DNA from: Chlorocebus sabaeus
Lineage: Eukaryota; Chordata; Mammalia; Primates; Cercopithecidae
Assembly: GCF_047675955.1 (NCBI RefSeq)
Contig: NC_132914.1
Span: 129,496,163 to 129,560,162 of the forward strand
Length of the DNA stretch: 64,000 nt
Direction of reading: 5' to 3'
The first letter of the stretch is position 1. The number at the start of each line of letters is the position of its first letter. Under the pieces are notes generated by a model, which searched no databases, was not told where the DNA came from, and saw only the letters and a list, made by a program, of their open reading frames with translations. Below, piece after piece: positions 60,180-64,000 of the stretch. A program made the position numbers and the translations under genes.

Positions 60180-60350
60180 GGCTGACAAGGGAGGAAGCTG
60201 GGATGAAGGAAAGAAGGAGAAACGATTTTAAAAGCAAGAAAGGAGGAAGGGGGAGGGAAGCGAAGAGGAAGAAGGGAGGGGAAAGAGGACCAGAGGAGGG
60301 GGGACAGGAGAAGGTACTGGGGGCGGCGGGCTGGGGCAGGGGGAGACACA
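60180..60350. repeat. Purine-rich tract
   Basis: GGAAAGAAGGAGAAACGA, GAAAGGAGGAAGGGGGAGG and similar over about 170 bp; almost pure purine on the plus strand. Low complexity. Confidence 0.85.
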
Positions 60351-62023
60351 CTTTCCTGGAATGCTTCCTGATCTCCCGCTAATGTCAGCAAAGCAGATCA
60401 TGGGTCCTGGCTTTTTCCACCAGCAAGAATCCCGGCCGAGTCTCACCTTGAAGGGTGAGGCAGGGAAAACGACTCACAGGGCCGAGCTGCCCTCGTGGTG
60501 TTACACAACCTCAGCGTGGTGCCAATGTTTTTATGTAATCCTCCGACTCTCCCCATAAAACAGACCACAACACCGTGGCAAGCACACTTCCACAGAGCCA
60601 TGTGCTATTGCCAGGCACGCCGCCTTCCGGGAGACAATCGCACTGCCGGGCGGCCAGGCAGCTGCTTGAACTACTTTTCTCCCCTCGTGGTTCCAGCTGA
60701 ATCAGAAAAGATCAGAGAAGCCACAGAGCTCACCAAGCACAGCTCTGCGGAAACTCAGGGGTTCTGTGGGTGATGGTGCTCGGGAAGTCGGGGTGCTCTG
60801 AGCCAGACAAAGCTGGTACGACCCCTTGTCATGGGGACTCACCTTCCCTCACACCCCACGGCCTGTCTGCAGCTTGCCCTCAAGAGAGGGTGCGGCTCCT
60901 GAAGGAAACACAAGACCACCCCCGTGTCTTCGCCCCCACACACAGCAGGCACATCCGGAGCCCGTGCTTGCCCGCGTAACCCCAGCTCCCGTCACCTCCC
61001 ACTCCAGCCTGTTACGGATGCTTTCTGGAGGAGGTTTGCTGGGGCTGCCAATGCAGAAACCTGAATCATCGACAGGGAACGGAAAGCCACGTCGGGTAGT
61101 GATGTGGGCACATGCAAACTTTCTCCTCCTGCCTGGCGCCCCAATGCAGCGCGGCCTTGGGGGCAGCTGCTCCTCCGGTCCTGCTCCAGGAGGGTAGAGC
61201 GAGTGGAAAAGTGCTTGCTCTCAGCAGCTGTGGCCGCTGACCCTGACCTGTGGTGACACCGGTGCTGCCTCTCGGGCTGACCGACATCCACTCGTGATGA
61301 AATAGACCCACCAGGAGCTGGAGGCTTTCATGGACTCTGGGGCTCCCAGGTGCCACAACCTGCGTCTCCCTGGGCAATGAGTCCTGCCAAGCCCTGCTTG
61401 ATCCTCAACTCCATCCTCCCACGAGTCTCAGGTCTCAGCCTCATGCTTCTCCCATCACAACTTTCTAACGAGGCCTTGGGCACCCCCAGGACAGGGGCTG
61501 CCTAGCACAGTGGTTGAAGCATTTGGGGTGCCTTCGAACCTCAGGGCAAAGGACACTGCACCAGCAGCCTCCCGGGGTGGCGACCCCACCCTCCTCTTTC
61601 CCCACCTTCAAGAGTGGAGGGGTCGGGGCAGCCTAAACCTGACGCCCCCGCCTAAACCTGACAACCCCCACTCCTGAAGCGCCAAGCCAGCCCCCTACCC
61701 CACACTCCTGGACCTGGGGCACTGCCTGCTCCTAGAGCCCCTGCAGAAGTTCCCCTGGGGAGTAAGTTTGGAGTCATTGTGGGGGCAGGGGGACTCCTCA
61801 AGTCTCCCCTGGAGGGGTGGGTGCCGTGGGGCGGGGGGGGGGGCACCCAGGTTGCTGCCTGCTGCTAGAGGGGCCTCCGCGGCCCCTCCCTTTCCTCTCT
61901 CCTGCATATTCCCTCCCACAGGGGCGCAGAGGGGCGCCCACCCGAGTCCGGCCTGACCCATCGCGCCCGGGGTGGCCGCCGTACCCAGCAGGGCTTCCCC
62001 TGCACCCTGGCGCCCCCGCTCAC

Positions 62024-62261
62024 CGTTGAGCTGGTTGTAGACCACCTCCTCCAGGTGGTCCAGGCGCTGCAGGATGGCCTCGCGGTCCCCCAGCGCGCCC
62101 ACCTTGGCGTGTCGGCTGCGCACCCGGCGGTCGCCGCTCACGATGCGCACGAGCTCCTGGGAGCGGCCCTGCAGGCGGCAGTACACGGAGAACAGGACGA
62201 TGCCCACGAACACCAGGATGTTCACCGTCAGCAAAGTTCGGATCTTCCTGGCCACCGCCAT
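62024..62261 (-). CDS. GALNT9: GALNT9 coding exon 1: start codon, signal anchor and stem
   Basis: This exon encodes residues 1-79 and the first base of Gly80 of polypeptide GalNAc-transferase 9. The enzyme is a Golgi type II membrane protein of family GT27 that moves GalNAc from UDP-GalNAc to Ser/Thr of acceptor proteins. The translation starts MAVARKIRTLL. A hydrophobic segment at about residues 9-27 is the signal anchor. A charged stem follows, and residues about 57-79 (LGDREAILQRL onward) look like a short amphipathic helix or coiled coil. The start lies in a CpG-rich region. Its context has G at +4 but T at -3, so it is not an optimal Kozak site. The donor reads AACG|GTGAGC, with the intron starting at 62023, and leaves phase 1. 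I recognise the sequence as GALNT9 from memory of the family. The exon limits are read directly from the splice signals. Confidence 0.95.
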
Positions 62262-62283
62262 GAACGCGGCTGCAGCGGGGGCC

Positions 62284-62355
62284 TCACTCGCGGGGCATCC
62301 CCAGCATCCCCGCCCGGGCCTGGGCTTCGGCTTCGGCTTCGGCTTCGGGGACCAT
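62284..62355 (-). other. Upstream ORF in the GALNT9 leader (23 codons)
   Basis: An ATG at 62355 opens a 23-codon frame ending with TGA at 62286-62284, 22 bases before the GALNT9 start codon. The peptide begins MVPEAEAEAEA, where the EA repeats come from the hexanucleotide repeat. The frame also continues upstream to an in-frame ATG at 62625 (113 codons in total). If the mRNA starts upstream of 62355, ribosomes would meet this ORF first, which could lower or tune GALNT9 translation. That is inference; the transcription start is not known from sequence. Confidence 0.5.
62321..62349 (-). repeat. Hexanucleotide repeat (AAGCCG)n in leader
   Basis: The plus strand shows four tandem GGCTTC units (AAGCCG on the gene strand), about 60-88 bases upstream of the start codon and inside the upstream ORF. 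Length changes of six bases would add or remove Glu-Ala pairs in the upstream peptide without shifting its frame. Confidence 0.85.
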
Positions 62356-62395
62356 GAGCCGCCCGGGGCTGCGGGGCTCGGCCGGGAGCTGTCCC

Positions 62396-62415
62396 TTCAG
62401 CACCAGCTCAGCGCG
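62396..62415 (+). promoter_or_regulatory. RE1/NRSE-like element (REST site), non-canonical spacing
   Basis: The plus strand reads TTCAGCACC, one base, then GCTCAGCGCG. The left half matches the known REST/NRSF left half-site exactly, and the right half keeps the CAGCGC core. The spacer is one base shorter than in the canonical RE1. It lies about 135-154 bases upstream of the GALNT9 start codon. GALNT9 is reported as mainly neural, so REST silencing outside neurons would make sense, but binding is not shown by sequence alone. Confidence 0.4.
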
Positions 62416-62900
62416 CCCGGCCACGGCCGCCCGGGGTCCCCCAGAGCGCAGGGGGCTGCCCGGGGCTGGGGTCGCGGGGCGCGGCCGGCATCCCCGACTC
62501 AGAGGGCGCGGCCCCGCCCCGGGGAGCGGCGAGGGGGGCCGGGGGCGCCGGGGGCGGCGGGGGAGGTGCGGGCGGGCGGCGCTCGGTGTCTGTGCCGGCT
62601 CCTGTCCTGCCCGCCCCGCAGCCACCGCGCCGGTGCAGAGTGACGCGGCCTCAGCTCAGCTCATCTGCATCCGCGGCCCCAGGACCGCCCCGCCCCGCCT
62701 CCCCCGCCCCGCAAGGCCGCCCCCCGGGACCAGCCCGCGCGCCCGCCCCGCCCCCCCCACCGCGCCCCCCGGGGACCCCAGCACAGCAGGTCCGGGGGCA
62801 GCGCGCAGAGCCTGGGCCAAGGGCACACGGGCGCGGGGGGCGGGGCGGGCGCGGACCCTCCCTCCCCAGGACCCGCCAGACGCCCGGGGCTCCCAATGGC

Positions 62901-63557
62901 CAGCACGGTCCGAATCGACCCCAAGCTTGACCCGAGGGCAGCGGGGCCTCCGGGAATGCCCGGCCAGGGCGGTGTCGCCGGCGTGAATGGGGGAGGGGGC
63001 GGCCGGGGCAGGACGGGGCAGGGCCGCTCTGGTGGTCTCCTGCCCACCCCTCCCCAAGCCCAGCTCCCGGCCTCCCTCCCTCTCCCCCATCGAGGGCTGA
63101 GGACTGGGGAAGCTGAGTCCCGGGGCGGGTGTGGGGGTGGGGCTTGGGATGCAGCAGAGGACCCCAGAGCCACCAGCAGGGGAGAAGGCCCCGTCCCTGA
63201 GCCAGGCTCGCAGGTAAGACGCGAGGCCGCAAACCCCGGCGGCCCCCACCCCCAGCCCAGGCTCTGATCTGGCCCCACACTGGCGTTTTGTGGAGGAGAA
63301 CCTGGAATCCACGGGAGATGCCAGCCAAGCCACGCAGCACAGGGGCCCAACTTCCAGTCGCAGAATGCGAGCACCCAAGAGACGGGAGTTTCACCCAAAG
63401 GCAGGGTTCACCCCTGTGTTCCCAGAGACCGGACACGGAGTGGTGCTCAGTAAATGTGTGTGGGATAAGTGAATAAATGATGGAGCATTTATTTAAGCAC
63501 CTGTGCTTGGCTCTCCACACAGAGATGAGTAGGACAAGGGGCTTCCCAGCTCTTGGC
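62901..63557. other. Upstream flank of GALNT9, no gene seen
   Basis: GC-rich sequence falls off towards ordinary composition with distance from the promoter. Frames here on both strands are short or compositional, and I see no exon with plausible splice sites and recognisable protein. Confidence 0.6.
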
Positions 63558-63560
63558 TCT

Positions 63561-63591
<31 letters not shown>

Positions 63592-64000
63592 TGAGCGTGC
63601 ATGCATTTGCCTCTGCGTGCCCATGTATCTGCATATGTGCATGTCCGTTTGTCAGCGCACATGCATGTACGTGTCCACATGTTTCCGTGTGCATGTGTCT
63701 GTGTGCCCACCTGTGTCCATGTGTCTGTGTGTATATCTGTGTGTGCATGTGCCTGCGTGTCAGTGTGCATTGTGTCTGTGTGTGCTCATGTCTGTGTCTG
63801 TGCATGTATCTGCATATGTGTCTGTGTGTCTGTGTGTCTGTGTGTGTGTTCATATCTCTGTTCATGCGTGCATGTGTCTCTGTATGTATATCTGTGTGCA
63901 TGTGTCTGTGTATCTATGTGTCTGTGTGTGTCCACGTGTGCATGTGTCTGTGTATCTGTGTACAAGTGTCTCTGTGTGTCTGTGTGCGTGCATGTCTATG
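63558..64000. repeat. TG-rich repeat with TGTCTGTG interruptions, continues beyond window
   Basis: A clean (TG)n and (GC)n start (GTGTGTGTGTGTGCGCGCGC) is followed by more than 400 bp of TGTGTCTGTGTGCATGTGTC-type sequence to the last base. Z-DNA potential is highest at 63560-63590. Confidence 0.95.

Larger units (their letters stand above)
28303..62023 (-). other. GALNT9: GALNT9 intron 1 (about 33.7 kb)
   Basis: This is the largest intron, as is common for the first intron of a brain-expressed gene, and it may carry enhancers. It contains six or more Alu copies, MaLR LTRs, MIRs and several minisatellites, listed separately. The stretches 28890-30990, 32570-33880, 36640-38340, 38620-40280, 42840-46090, 47060-48550, 51380-54260, 54420-55130 and 55320-62020 contain no supported gene. 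A 39-bp duplication is visible at about 58126-58190. Confidence 0.9.
62262..62900 (-). promoter_or_regulatory. GALNT9: GALNT9 5' leader and CpG-rich promoter region
   Basis: Directly upstream of the start codon the sequence becomes very GC-rich with many CpG, typical of a CpG-island promoter; the island also covers exon 1. GC-box-like strings (CCCCGCCCC and variants) occur at 62511-62520, 62685-62715 and 62741-62760. I see no convincing TATA box, so initiation is probably dispersed. The start site cannot be fixed from sequence, so the border between 5' UTR and promoter is unknown. The island also holds an RE1-like element, a hexanucleotide repeat and an upstream ORF, listed separately. Confidence 0.75.

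Noticed and set aside
62354..62986. Plus-strand 210-codon frame as a divergent gene from the CpG island
   Set aside because: Antisense to the GALNT9 leader with CpG-driven Ala/Arg/Pro content and no recognisable domain. Divergent transcription is possible but is not supported here.
62651..63901. 416-codon minus-strand open frame upstream of GALNT9
   Set aside because: It is driven by GC-rich and TG-rich composition, begins in the TG repeat, and shows no family resemblance.

Overview
The window is primate nuclear DNA. It carries the 5' half of one protein-coding gene, GALNT9 (polypeptide N-acetylgalactosaminyltransferase 9), on the minus strand. Five coding exons can be placed to the base by splice signals and reading phase: exon 1 at 62024-62261 with the start codon, exon 2 at 28122-28302, exon 3 at 5262-5428, exon 4 at 3779-3953 and exon 5 at 133-330. 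Joined, they read continuously from Met1 to Arg320, with consistent phases (1, 2, 1, 2, 2) and GT-AG introns. They encode a cytoplasmic tail, signal anchor, stem and the first part of the GT-A catalytic domain. The rest of the catalytic domain and the lectin domain lie beyond position 1. No other protein-coding gene was found.

Dense Alu, MaLR LTR, MIR and L1 remnants show a primate. The youngest Alu (about 50332-50636, minus) carries three sequence variants that I recall as typical of the Old World monkey AluYR lineage, so the source is more likely a cercopithecid (macaque, baboon or a relative) than human. The orthologous human locus is 12q24.33, near a chromosome end.

Layout, left to right: intron 5 start with a G-rich array close to the exon 5 donor (1-132); exons 5, 4 and 3 with introns 4 and 3 (133-5428); intron 2, about 22.7 kb (5429-28121), with an old L1 split by about 1 kb of CA-rich repeat, many minisatellites and a roughly 30-bp array that abuts the exon 2 donor; exon 2; intron 1, about 33.7 kb (28303-62023), with back-to-back minisatellites, an Alu cluster inside an LTR, and a 1.5-kb array of 27-bp units; exon 1 and a CpG-rich promoter and 5' leader (62024-about 62900); then upstream intergenic DNA ending in a TG-rich tract.

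The striking property of the window is its density of tandem repeats, about 20 separate arrays. Two lie beside GALNT9 splice donors. The longest open reading frames (600 and 633 residues, 48536-50546) are by-products of the 27-bp array. I found no evidence for a new multi-gene system. The observations most worth checking are the splice-donor-like array beside exon 2, the promoter elements (an RE1-like site, and an upstream ORF containing a hexanucleotide repeat), and several AT-rich non-repeat islands that could be regulatory.
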